The notes beneath the pieces were generated by a model. That model did no database searches. It was given only the letters and a program-made list of their open reading frames with translations, and was not told where the DNA came from. Made by a program: the position numbers and the translations under genes. Of a DNA stretch of 64,000 nucleotides, positions 24,054 through 33,321 are shown piece by piece (the stretch's first letter is position 1; every line of letters begins with the position of its first letter). The DNA is from Sphingobacteriaceae bacterium (GTDB taxonomy: Bacteria > Bacteroidota > Bacteroidia > B-17B0 > Aurantibacillaceae), in contig CANKBS010000014.1 of NCBI GenBank assembly GCA_947480015.1, positions 38,512 to 102,511 on the forward strand, given 5' to 3'.

Positions 24054-26569
24054 TAACGGTTTTGAATGGGTTGCGCAGGCGGAACACTAACAGGAGGTGC
24101 CTGACCAATCATTTGAGGGGTAATCATTGGCAATACACGTTTAACTTCTGCATAGTTCGGGTTTAACTGTAAAGCTCTTTCCCAACTGCGTTTAGCCAAT
24201 ACAAATTTTTGTTGATTAAAATAAGCACCACCTAAATTATACCAAGCTTCCGGATCGCCGGGACTTAACAAGGTCCATTTGTTATAAGCCATAGCAGCTG
24301 AATCCATACGACCACGGTTAAAGGCCATCGCACCACGATTTTTAAGGTCGTTAGAAAACACTTGGTAGTAATTTCTTAAGTAAGGATTGTTTGGATATAA
24401 ACGCTCAGCATTTTTCCAATAATAAAGGGCATCAAAATCTTTACGCAATTTAAAATTGGCTAACCCTAAATTTAAATAACCATTTACGTAGCGAGGATGC
24501 AGTTCAACCGCATGTTTAAGGAAACCAATTCCTTTATACAAGGCAGCTTCTCTTCTGGTTTTATAACCACCTTCTTTCATTTCCTCATCCGTAATTTTTA
24601 AAGTACCGTTGTAATCGTTAAAACGGGTCGAATCTTGTCCAACCACTTGCGCGCCGGTTACCTCTTTGGTATCAGCCAAATCAACCCAACGCGCTCCGGC
24701 ATTTCCTAATACCAAAACAGAGTTTGGCATGGTTTTAACGTCCTTCAAGAACAAAGTCACGTCATTTTTCCAGTCAAAATTACGTTCCCAAGTTTTGCAA
24801 CCAAATAAGAAAGTAATGACCAGTACCACCGCAATTAAACCGGCACGACGCATGTTAAAGGCGATCCCCGATAATTTATCCAAACCTTGCAGCATGAGAT
24901 AAGCCGCCGCAATACAGAATCCGATAGACGAGTGGAAGATTAAACGTTCACCCATAGTAGCACCAATATCCATTAACACGTTACCAATCATTAAGGCAAA
25001 AATAATGTAGGTCATCATGGCAAAACCAAGAATGTGTTTTTTGAACGTGTATTTAATAGCCAAATAAACCATGCTCACATGCAATACAATGGACAGGAGG
25101 AAATCCCAACTTGTAAAGTGACGGTATTCGATGGTATTGTATGAATAATCGGATGATAAAGTAGCCGGGAAGACTTGTAACCATAAGTATTTGAGTAATA
25201 CAAATCCTTTGGTAGCAAAACGTTCTTGGCCATTTGCTAATAAATACGGGTTATTTAAGATCTCTGTATCTGGAACACCCGGTTTCAATTTAACTGCTAC
25301 CAAACGCATGGCCAAATAAAACAACATCACAAAATAAAACCAGCTAAGTAATTTGTGGAAATTATTTTTCTTGTTGCTTCCCATCATGAATATACCCACT
25401 AACACATATAAGAAAGGGAAAAACCAGAACGATCGAATTGGTTTAGCACCGGGTTGCGCATGCATGTCAAAATCTCGTTTTAAATACAGCATCATAGCTG
25501 CACAAAACACAAAAGCCAATCCAACGTACAGGGTCTGTTTAAATTCTTTGGTTTGGAAAAAAGTTTTAATTTCAAAATCATTCTCGGTGAAGGTGTAAAC
25601 GGCTAACGGAACCAAAATTAACAAAGTAACCGCGTATTCTTTTGATAAGAGTGCGAGTAAAAAGATAACGGAGGCCCAAAACAAATCAATTCCCTTTTTG
25701 GTTTCGAGATACTTAAACGTATAGAGGAAGGTGAGCGAGAGAAAGATGAGTGAGAAAATCTCATCACGACTTTTTACGTTTGCAATGGCTTCGGAGTGAA
25801 TTGGGTGCATGGTAAATAACAAGGCGGCTAAAAAAGCCAAATCTTGATTGGTGCGGAAAAAATAACGTGAGAAAACCAAGTATAAAAACATACAACCCAA
25901 AGCAAATGTCCAGATGTTGTTGAAGTGACGAACCTTAGCGCCATAAACCTGACAATCGATCTCGTTAAAGATTCCATCTACGTTTAAATCTTCATCCCAT
26001 TCGTTTTGGAAGTTTTTATTTAAATCCCAGCAATTGTAACACTCATTGGGTTGAGCCACACCATCACCATTTTGATCCACAAAATCATTGTATTCGTAAT
26101 TCGTTTCCGGGCGACCGCAAGGCGACATGTAATTAACCATCTCCTTATCAAGCACGCCGTTCTTATTCGAATCTTCAACCTTTAAATATAATCCGGTGCG
26201 GTAACTGCCAATTAATTCTTGTTCAATGGCAAAACTCACTACCGAAAGCGGACGATAACGACCCCCAGCTAATTGATCGGTAGCACACATTCTACGATAA
26301 AAACTTTCGTAAGCATCGCGGGTCATAATATCTTTAATACCTCTTACCCCTTTAATTACGTGGTCATTTTGATGAATAATGATCCCATCATCAAGCGCAT
26401 ACTCACCATTAATGGAAGTGATGTAAAATGTAAAGCCTACCAGACCAATAATGATCATGGCGATTTTTTGATTTAAAAAAGTAAAGTACTTAAAGGTTTG
26501 ACTTAACGGAGGAAAAGTTGGAGTTTTTAAGGATGCTTTGTTCGAATTTGTTTTGTTTACCTGTGCCAT
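24053..26569 (-). CDS. TMTC-like GT-C membrane protein with TPR tail and EF-hand-like insert
   Basis: An 838-residue protein. The first membrane helix (about residues 36-52) is followed by EYALDDGIIIHQNDHV, where Asp60-Asp61 fits the catalytic acidic motif of GT-C mannosyltransferases, and by GGRYRPLSVVSFAIEQ. About ten more helices follow to residue 590, then soluble TPR repeats (VNGYLNLGLANFKLRKDFDA, PEAWYNLGGAYFNQQKFVLA). Overall it resembles TMTC/DUF1736 O-glycosyltransferases. Between RPLS...ELIG and HFNNIW about 85 residues are inserted (25952-26182) with four EF-hand-like loops; see findings. Activity unproven. The C-terminal tail is Pro/Gln-rich. The start ATG 26569 is divergent from the kinase. 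Confidence 0.72.
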   Translation of the reverse strand: MAQVNKTNSNKASLKTPTFPPLSQTFKYFTFLNQKIAMIIIGLVGFTFYITSINGEYALDDGIIIHQNDHVIKGVRGIKDIMTRDAYESFYRRMCATDQLAGGRYRPLSVVSFAIEQELIGSYRTGLYLKVEDSNKNGVLDKEMVNYMSPCGRPETNYEYNDFVDQNGDGVAQPNECYNCWDLNKNFQNEWDEDLNVDGIFNEIDCQVYGAKVRHFNNIWTFALGCMFLYLVFSRYFFRTNQDLAFLAALLFTMHPIHSEAIANVKSRDEIFSLIFLSLTFLYTFKYLETKKGIDLFWASVIFLLALLSKEYAVTLLILVPLAVYTFTENDFEIKTFFQTKEFKQTLYVGLAFVFCAAMMLYLKRDFDMHAQPGAKPIRSFWFFPFLYVLVGIFMMGSNKKNNFHKLLSWFYFVMLFYLAMRLVAVKLKPGVPDTEILNNPYLLANGQERFATKGFVLLKYLWLQVFPATLSSDYSYNTIEYRHFTSWDFLLSIVLHVSMVYLAIKYTFKKHILGFAMMTYIIFALMIGNVLMDIGATMGERLIFHSSIGFCIAAAYLMLQGLDKLSGIAFNMRRAGLIAVVLVITFLFGCKTWERNFDWKNDVTLFLKDVKTMPNSVLVLGNAGARWVDLADTKEVTGAQVVGQDSTRFNDYNGTLKITDEEMKEGGYKTRREAALYKGIGFLKHAVELHPRYVNGYLNLGLANFKLRKDFDALYYWKNAERLYPNNPYLRNYYQVFSNDLKNRGAMAFNRGRMDSAAMAYNKWTLLSPGDPEAWYNLGGAYFNQQKFVLAKRSWERALQLNPNYAEVKRVLPMITPQMIGQAPPVSVPPAQPIQNR

Positions 26570-26681
26570 AAATTAAAATATCTGCAAAATACAAATATAA
26601 ACGCAAATATATAATCATGCACAAATTTTTTTTGGAGGATTGATGAGAATTATCCTTATTTTGCTTGTTGTTACTGTTAAA

Positions 26682-29600
26682 ATGCTCAGAAACCGCACAG
26701 CCATAATCCTCTTTAGTTCAGGTGTTAGTTTAATGCTTTTGGCTTTCATTTTTAACAATTTCTCGGCCTTAACCATCGAACAAATTGCTCAACGCGCTTC
26801 CACAAAAATCGAGCAAAAATCGCTGCTTTGCCATAATGCCTTGAGCCTAACTGCGCATCACACATTTGCATCACCAAATAAGCCAAGTGAAGATCTTTTT
26901 GAGAAGGAAGGAATTGCTTTGTACCGATTTACCAGGGATAGTTTATTTTATTGGAATAACTCGCGAATTCCGGTAAATACTGGCCTCAACGACTTTCCGA
27001 AGGAACAGGGATGTGTTAAATTATTTCATGGCTACTACTTGTATTTACGCTCAAACGAAAACACAGATACCGTTTCAGTGGCGCTTTGTTTAATAAAACC
27101 TTTATACGATCTGCAAAATAATTATCTGCGTAATAATTTTATAGAGTGGACCGGAATACCTGCCGAGATAGATATTCAAGCCAATGGGGATAAAAATGTT
27201 GCGGTGACTTTGGCAGGCAAACCGTTGTTTTACTTGCAGGGAAATGAGCCCTTTTATTTTGACAAAAGTAGTGATCTAAGTTCTTTACTGCTGTTTTATT
27301 CAGGTTTTATCATTCTTCTCATTTCAACCCTGGTATATGCTCATAACAATGGTTCAACCATTAAAACAGTCATGGCTGCCTTTGCCATCATGACCTTTAG
27401 AGCACTCATGCTCTGGTTAAAATTTCCGGCTTTTAATTACCGACACGTTTTATTTGATCTTAAATTATTTGGAAATGCCCAATCCTTTTTGAATGGCTAC
27501 CTCGGCGATATTTTTTTGAATGCCCTCTGCATTTTGTTTTTAGCGGCCCTCATCCGATTTTGTTTAAAAACGGGTAGCAGTAATGCACAAACCATTTTAA
27601 ACCAGATTTTGATAATCGCTTTTTTAGGGTGGACCGCCAATCAATTTAACACCACCATCATTAGTTTGGTTTCCAACTCCACACTCAACTTCGATTTTTT
27701 GAGTATTTTTAATATTAAATTTCCTGCCTTTATTGGTTTAGCCGCACTGAGTGCCTATTCACTGGCTATTTTACTGCTTCTTCTCAATACCTTAAATTAT
27801 TTTAAAAAGACGAAAGCAAGCAATTTTATTAACTATTTGTTAATCATTTTCGGACTCTGTTTGGGGCAGCAATACTATTCGCAAGCCCCTAATTACTTCG
27901 AAAGTTTTTGGCTTTTTGCCTTTGCTGCAATACTGTATGTTTTGGTTAATTATGTGAAAGCCGGCATGCCGCTTATTCTTGGCTTCCAAATCCTCATCAT
28001 GTCGGCTGTTACCGCTGCTTTTCTCAATTTTTATATTACTAAAAATCAAAAACAAGATCTCGATTTCTTAGCCATTCGTCTGAGTGAACGGCAGGATGCA
28101 ATTTTGGAAAATGAATTTGCAGGGATTCCGGAAAAAATAGCGCAGGACGAAAACTTACATAACCTCATTCAAATCCTTCCCAACACCGAAAAGGAGGTGA
28201 TTGAATTATTGAAGCAAAAATTTTTTAGCGGTTATTTTAATCGGTATAATGTTGAATTCTCATTGTTTGACAGCAACTGCAATCCCCTGCTTTCAGCTAA
28301 AAATCCGGTTTTATTAAACGAAGGTTATTTTGATGATCAAATCTCTTTTAATTCAGATTCAACGTTTAGTGAGGGTTTGTTTTTTGTAAAAAATTACAAA
28401 ACGAATGCCCAATATATCGGCAAAATAAAATTAAAAAGCAGCAACTTATTTGTACTCATGGAGCCTAAACAATTTGAAGAATTAGGAAGTTTCCCCGATT
28501 TACTGCTCGATCAATCGAATCAAAAACCCGAGAAATTAAAAAATTTCAGTCACGCGGTTTACCGCTCGCAGCAAAACACCGGCCGTTATGGCGATTTTTC
28601 TTACCCCATTTTTTTACAAGATTCATTTTCTTTAACGCGCTCTAATCCCGACTTTGTACATCACTATTTTAAACCCGACGAATCTACCGATGTGATCATT
28701 ACCGAAGCTGCAAAAAAATGGAATTATTTTTTCACTTTCAATTCTTATCTATTGCTTTTTTTCTCGTTGGTCACCTACGCTTTTTATCTTTTTTATGCTT
28801 ATGCATTTACCACCCAATTCAAAAATTCTTCCCTTACACGCCGCATTCAAACCATTATCATTGCCTTATTATTAGTGGCTATGTCGGCAGTTGGTCTTAC
28901 CTCCGGAAACCTGGTGAGCAAACAGTTTGAATATGACAATAAAAAACAACTGGTAGAAAAAACACAGATTATTATTAACGAATTAACCGATCAGTTCAGT
29001 AATAAAGATCTGTTCGACGGTACACAAAAAGAACTGGTTAATTTAAAATTAAAAGAGTATGCCCGTTTGTTTAGTACCCCTATTAGTTTATTCGACAAGA
29101 AGGGTTATTTATACAATACCAGTGAACCTAAATTATACGATTTGGGTTTGGCCGCATCGCTAGCTAATCCGAAGGCTTATGAGGATCTGGTAAAAAACAT
29201 TTCCTCCACTGAAATTGTAAATGAGAAGGCCGGGACACTCCATTACAAATCGCTTTATACCCCATTGTTTAATGCCAAAAAGGAATTGGTTGGTTTTATC
29301 GATTTGCCGTATTTTGCTAAACAAAGTGACTTGGTGAATGAATTATCCGGTATCATTTCAGCACTCATTAATGTGTATGTTATTTTATTCGTCATGAGTA
29401 TTTTGGCTGGATTAATCCTCTCAGGTTTTATTACACAGCCACTACGTTTAATAAAAACACAAATCGGAAAGATTACGCTGGGAACACAAAATGAAAAAAT
29501 TGTTTGGCAAAGTAATGATGAAATCGGGAAGTTGGTAGCTGAGTACAATCAAATGCTTTTGAAATTAGAAGACAGTGCCAATTTACTAGCTCAAAGTGAG

Positions 29601-30278
29601 CGTGAAAGTGCTTGGCGTGAAATGGCCAAACAAGTGGCGCACGAAATCAAAAACCCACTTACGCCCATGAAATTAAATTTGCAATATCTGCAACTTCTGA
29701 TGAAAAATAATCCCGCTGATTTTGAATCGAAATTTGAAAAGATGAGCGTCGGCATTATTGAACAAATTGATTCACTGGCCAACATTGCCAACGAGTTCAG
29801 TAATTTTGCCAAACTGCCGGGTACTCGCTTACAAAACATCAACCTTTCTGAAATCATTGCCACCTCGGTTTTGATCTTCGAACACCATAAAAACATCCGT
29901 TTAATTAATCACATTCATTCAGTTGAACTTTGGGTAAAAGGCGATCGCGACCAATGTTTAAGAGTATTTAATAACATTCTAAAAAACGCGGTACAGGCAT
30001 TGGAAGAGAGTCGCGACCCACTTATTGACATTTCACACGATTTAAGTGGAGAAAAAGTTACAATCGTTATACGTGATAACGGTTGCGGCATTGACGACCA
30101 ACTTAAACCAAAAATATTCACCCCCAATTTCACCACCAAAAATACCGGTTCGGGCTTGGGTTTAGCCATGGTAAAAAACATAATCGACGGTTTTGGAGGC
30201 AACATTTGGTTTGAATCGGAAAAGGGTTCAAAAACCATCTTTTACCTCCAGTTTTTACCGGCCGAACCAAACGCTTGA
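26682..30278 (+). CDS. large membrane sensor histidine kinase, NtrY-like
   Basis: A kinase of about 1198 residues. Around 12 membrane segments: one near the N terminus, a block at about residues 205-450, two more at about 690 and 740, and one just before the HAMP domain (LINVYVILFVMSILAGLILS). Two large soluble regions lie between them. The catalytic core has the H-box AKQVAHEIKNPLTPMKLNLQ with phospho-acceptor His987, then NILKNAVQALEE, RDNGCGI and GSGLGLAMVKNI. No response regulator is adjacent, so it is an orphan. Start: ATG 26682 gives a basic start (MLRNRT) before the first helix; TTG 26640 or ATG 26643 with a GGAGG at 26634-26638 also fit. Confidence 0.88.
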   Translation: MLRNRTAIILFSSGVSLMLLAFIFNNFSALTIEQIAQRASTKIEQKSLLCHNALSLTAHHTFASPNKPSEDLFEKEGIALYRFTRDSLFYWNNSRIPVNTGLNDFPKEQGCVKLFHGYYLYLRSNENTDTVSVALCLIKPLYDLQNNYLRNNFIEWTGIPAEIDIQANGDKNVAVTLAGKPLFYLQGNEPFYFDKSSDLSSLLLFYSGFIILLISTLVYAHNNGSTIKTVMAAFAIMTFRALMLWLKFPAFNYRHVLFDLKLFGNAQSFLNGYLGDIFLNALCILFLAALIRFCLKTGSSNAQTILNQILIIAFLGWTANQFNTTIISLVSNSTLNFDFLSIFNIKFPAFIGLAALSAYSLAILLLLLNTLNYFKKTKASNFINYLLIIFGLCLGQQYYSQAPNYFESFWLFAFAAILYVLVNYVKAGMPLILGFQILIMSAVTAAFLNFYITKNQKQDLDFLAIRLSERQDAILENEFAGIPEKIAQDENLHNLIQILPNTEKEVIELLKQKFFSGYFNRYNVEFSLFDSNCNPLLSAKNPVLLNEGYFDDQISFNSDSTFSEGLFFVKNYKTNAQYIGKIKLKSSNLFVLMEPKQFEELGSFPDLLLDQSNQKPEKLKNFSHAVYRSQQNTGRYGDFSYPIFLQDSFSLTRSNPDFVHHYFKPDESTDVIITEAAKKWNYFFTFNSYLLLFFSLVTYAFYLFYAYAFTTQFKNSSLTRRIQTIIIALLLVAMSAVGLTSGNLVSKQFEYDNKKQLVEKTQIIINELTDQFSNKDLFDGTQKELVNLKLKEYARLFSTPISLFDKKGYLYNTSEPKLYDLGLAASLANPKAYEDLVKNISSTEIVNEKAGTLHYKSLYTPLFNAKKELVGFIDLPYFAKQSDLVNELSGIISALINVYVILFVMSILAGLILSGFITQPLRLIKTQIGKITLGTQNEKIVWQSNDEIGKLVAEYNQMLLKLEDSANLLAQSERESAWREMAKQVAHEIKNPLTPMKLNLQYLQLLMKNNPADFESKFEKMSVGIIEQIDSLANIANEFSNFAKLPGTRLQNINLSEIIATSVLIFEHHKNIRLINHIHSVELWVKGDRDQCLRVFNNILKNAVQALEESRDPLIDISHDLSGEKVTIVIRDNGCGIDDQLKPKIFTPNFTTKNTGSGLGLAMVKNIIDGFGGNIWFESEKGSKTIFYLQFLPAEPNA

Positions 30279-30441
30279 TTCATGGCACCTCCTTCGCTAA
30301 AAAGCACCCGTTTTTCCTAAAAAACCGGCCCACTATTTAGCCCTTTAACACTTAAAAAAAAATCCAAAAAACAAGCCCTTTTTAACAGTTTTTCCCTTAG
30401 AAATAATTAAGTATCTTCGTTTTCCGTTTTAAAAAAAAATT

Positions 30442-32712
30442 ATGGCAAAATTTAGAAGAGAAGATGCACTGGATTACCACTCACAAGGCCGTCCCGGCAA
30501 AATTGAAGTAGTACCAACCAAACCATATAGTACTACACGTGACCTTACACTCGCATATTCTCCGGGAGTTGCGGAACCTTGTCTTGAAATCGAAAAGAAC
30601 CCTGAAGACGCTTATAAATACACCGCTAAAGGTAATCTGGTAGCTGTCATCTCTAATGGCACTGCCGTTTTAGGTTTGGGTAACATTGGAGCCCTGGCCT
30701 CAAAGCCGGTAATGGAAGGCAAGGGATTATTGTTTAAAATATTTGCCGATATTGATGTGTTCGACATTGAGATTGCAACCACCAACATTGATGAATTTGT
30801 AAATACCGTAAAAAATATTGCCCCAACCTTTGGTGGCATTAATTTGGAAGATATTAAGGCTCCGGAATGTTTTGAAATTGAACGCCGTTTAAAGGAAATT
30901 TTAGATATTCCTCTCATGCACGACGATCAGCATGGTACCGCCATTATTAGCGCAGCTGGCTTGTTAAATTCAGTTGAAATTTCCGGTAAAAAAATGGCCG
31001 ATATTAAATTGGTGATTAACGGAGCCGGTGCCGCCGCCAATTCTTGCGCAAAAATGTACATAGCTGTTGGTGTAAAAAGAGAACATATTTTAATGCTCGA
31101 TAGCAAGGGTGTACTTCACAAAGGACGTAAAGATCTTGACGAGTATAAATCATTTTTTGCGGCAGATAAAACCGATAAAAACACATTGGCAGAAGCCATT
31201 AAAGATGCCGATGTGTTTGTAGGGCTTTCGAAAGGAAATATTTTGACCCAGGATATGGTTCGAAGTATGAATTCAAATTGTGTGGTGTTTGCTTTGGCAA
31301 ATCCAACGCCTGAGATTTCATATGAAGAGGCCATTGCTGCCCGTAAAGACATCATTGTTGCTACCGGTAGAAGCGATAATCCGAATCAGGTGAATAATGT
31401 TTTGGGATTCCCCTTCATTTTCAGAGGAGCCATGGATGTTCGCGCCACCTGCATTAATGAAGAAATGAAACTGGCTGCTACCATTGCCATTGCTGCTCTT
31501 GCCAAAGAACCGGTACCCGATTATGTGAATCTAGCCTATGGTTCAAAAAACCTAAGTTTTGGTACCGATTACATTATCCCAAAACCAATCGACAACCGCC
31601 TTATCTCTGCGGTATCGGCTGCTGTTGCCAAAGCTGCCATAGACAGCGGTGTGGCGAAACGCAAAATAACCGATTGGGATGCCTATCACACTGAACTCGA
31701 AAATCGTTTAGGCAAGGATAATAAACTCATGCGCAGCTTGGCCGATAAAGCTAAGAGTAATCCTAAACGCATTGTGTTTTCAGAAGCCGATAATTATAAG
31801 ATTTTGAAAGCTGCACAGGTGGTGCGCGATGAGGGTATTGCCAAACCAATTTTATTGGGTGATAAAGCGAAAATCGAGAAAATAGCCGAAGAGAATTTTG
31901 TTGATTTAACCGACATGGTGCTCATCGATCCGTTTATGGAGCACGAAGATAAACGTAATGAGTTTGGCGACATGCTTTGGCTAAAACGCCAACGCCGTGG
32001 TTTAACACAATACGATGCCCGTAAACTTATGCGCGACCGTAATTATTTTGGTGCGATGATGGTGGAAATTGGTATGGCCGATGCCATGATCAGTGGCCTC
32101 ACCCGCAAATACGGTCAGCCTATTAAACCCGCTCTCGAAATTATTTCAACACTGCCGGGTGTAAGCAAAGTGGCTGGCTTGTATATTATGGTGACCAAAC
32201 GTGGGCCGTACTTCTTCGCCGATACCACCATGAATGTCGACCCTACAGCCGAAGAACTGGTAGATATTGCAGTGTTAACCGCTAATACAGTGAAACAATA
32301 CAACATTATTCCGCGTATTGCCATGTTGTCGTATACCAATTTTGGTTCCACCACCGGTGATATTCCAAAAAAGGTTTCAAAGGCAGTAAATATTTTGCAT
32401 AATAATTATCCCGGACTGGTTGTTGACGGGGATATTCAAGCAAATTTCGCCATCAATAACGAATTATTAAAAGAACAATTTCCATTTAGCACCTTGGTGG
32501 ATAAGGATGTAAACACCTTTATTTTCCCAAACCTCGCTTCGGGCAACATAGCCTATAAATTGATGCAGGAATTGGGCGGCGCTGAAGCCATTGGTCCGGT
32601 TTTAATTGGTCTTAATAAACCTGTACACGTGTTACAATTAGGTAGCAGCGTGCGTGAAATTGTAAATATGATAACCATTGCAGTGGTTGATGCCCAAAAT
32701 AAAAAGTCCTAA
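30442..32712 (+). CDS. maeB: NADP-dependent malic enzyme fused to phosphotransacetylase-like domain
   Basis: A 756-residue enzyme that decarboxylates malate to pyruvate with reduction of NADP. Residues about 1-420 are the malic enzyme ([40 protein letters not shown] and [20 protein letters not shown]). Residues about 430-756 are a phosphate acetyl/butyryltransferase-like domain ([52 protein letters not shown]) that in MaeB serves regulation by acetyl-CoA instead of catalysis. A TATCTTCG box about 25 nt upstream may be its promoter. ruvA follows after 5 bp; maeB-ruvA-sprA is a conserved order. Confidence 0.96.
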   Translation: MAKFRREDALDYHSQGRPGKIEVVPTKPYSTTRDLTLAYSPGVAEPCLEIEKNPEDAYKYTAKGNLVAVISNGTAVLGLGNIGALASKPVMEGKGLLFKIFADIDVFDIEIATTNIDEFVNTVKNIAPTFGGINLEDIKAPECFEIERRLKEILDIPLMHDDQHGTAIISAAGLLNSVEISGKKMADIKLVINGAGAAANSCAKMYIAVGVKREHILMLDSKGVLHKGRKDLDEYKSFFAADKTDKNTLAEAIKDADVFVGLSKGNILTQDMVRSMNSNCVVFALANPTPEISYEEAIAARKDIIVATGRSDNPNQVNNVLGFPFIFRGAMDVRATCINEEMKLAATIAIAALAKEPVPDYVNLAYGSKNLSFGTDYIIPKPIDNRLISAVSAAVAKAAIDSGVAKRKITDWDAYHTELENRLGKDNKLMRSLADKAKSNPKRIVFSEADNYKILKAAQVVRDEGIAKPILLGDKAKIEKIAEENFVDLTDMVLIDPFMEHEDKRNEFGDMLWLKRQRRGLTQYDARKLMRDRNYFGAMMVEIGMADAMISGLTRKYGQPIKPALEIISTLPGVSKVAGLYIMVTKRGPYFFADTTMNVDPTAEELVDIAVLTANTVKQYNIIPRIAMLSYTNFGSTTGDIPKKVSKAVNILHNNYPGLVVDGDIQANFAINNELLKEQFPFSTLVDKDVNTFIFPNLASGNIAYKLMQELGGAEAIGPVLIGLNKPVHVLQLGSSVREIVNMITIAVVDAQNKKS

Positions 32713-32717
32713 TACGC

Positions 32718-33317
32718 ATGTCAATTATTAATTACATTAAAGGCCAGTTAACCTCAAAAAATCCGGCCTTTATGATCATAGAAGCCGGTGGAGTGGGCTA
32801 TGGGGTATACGTATCCTTACAAACTTATTCAAAGGTGGTGAATCAAACCGAAGCGCAACTTTTTATTGAAAGCGTTTACATACGGGATGATAACCCGCGT
32901 TATTATGGCTTTGCCGAGGAAGAAGAGCGTGAATTGTTTCGGAAATTAATTTCAGTAAGTGGCGTAGGTGGTTCAAGTGCACTTTTGATGTTATCGAGCA
33001 TGAATGCCGGAGAGATAGCAGGAGCCATTAATACAGCCAATGTTACCTTATTAAAAAGTATCAAAGGCATTGGAGATAAAACAGCGCAACGCATAGTGGT
33101 TGACCTTAAAGGAAAAATGGGCAAACACGAAGGCGGAATTTCGCAGATTTTAACAACTTCGTACAATAAAAACAGGGATGAAGCGTTAATGGCTTTGGTT
33201 ACATTAGGTTTCCCTAAAATTGCTGCAGAAAGGGCTCTCGAGAAAGCAACAAAACAGCAAGGTATTAGCACCGAAAATGTAGAATTATTAATCAAAGCTG
33301 CTTTAAAGAACTTCTAG
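32718..33317 (+). CDS. ruvA: Holliday junction branch-migration protein RuvA
   Basis: A 199-residue DNA-binding protein that forms tetramers on Holliday junctions and recruits the RuvB motor. It has the N-terminal OB-fold domain (MSIINYIKGQLTSKNPAFMI, RDDNPRYYGFAEEEERELF), the two helix-hairpin-helix motifs with LISVSGVGGSSALLML and LLKSIKGIGDKTAQRIVVDL, and the C-terminal RuvB-contacting domain with EALMALVTLGFPKIAAERAL. Length is normal. It lies between maeB (5 bp) and sprA (4 bp), so all three probably share a transcript. Confidence 0.97.
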   Translation: MSIINYIKGQLTSKNPAFMIIEAGGVGYGVYVSLQTYSKVVNQTEAQLFIESVYIRDDNPRYYGFAEEEERELFRKLISVSGVGGSSALLMLSSMNAGEIAGAINTANVTLLKSIKGIGDKTAQRIVVDLKGKMGKHEGGISQILTTSYNKNRDEALMALVTLGFPKIAAERALEKATKQQGISTENVELLIKAALKNF

Positions 33318-33321
33318 CAAA

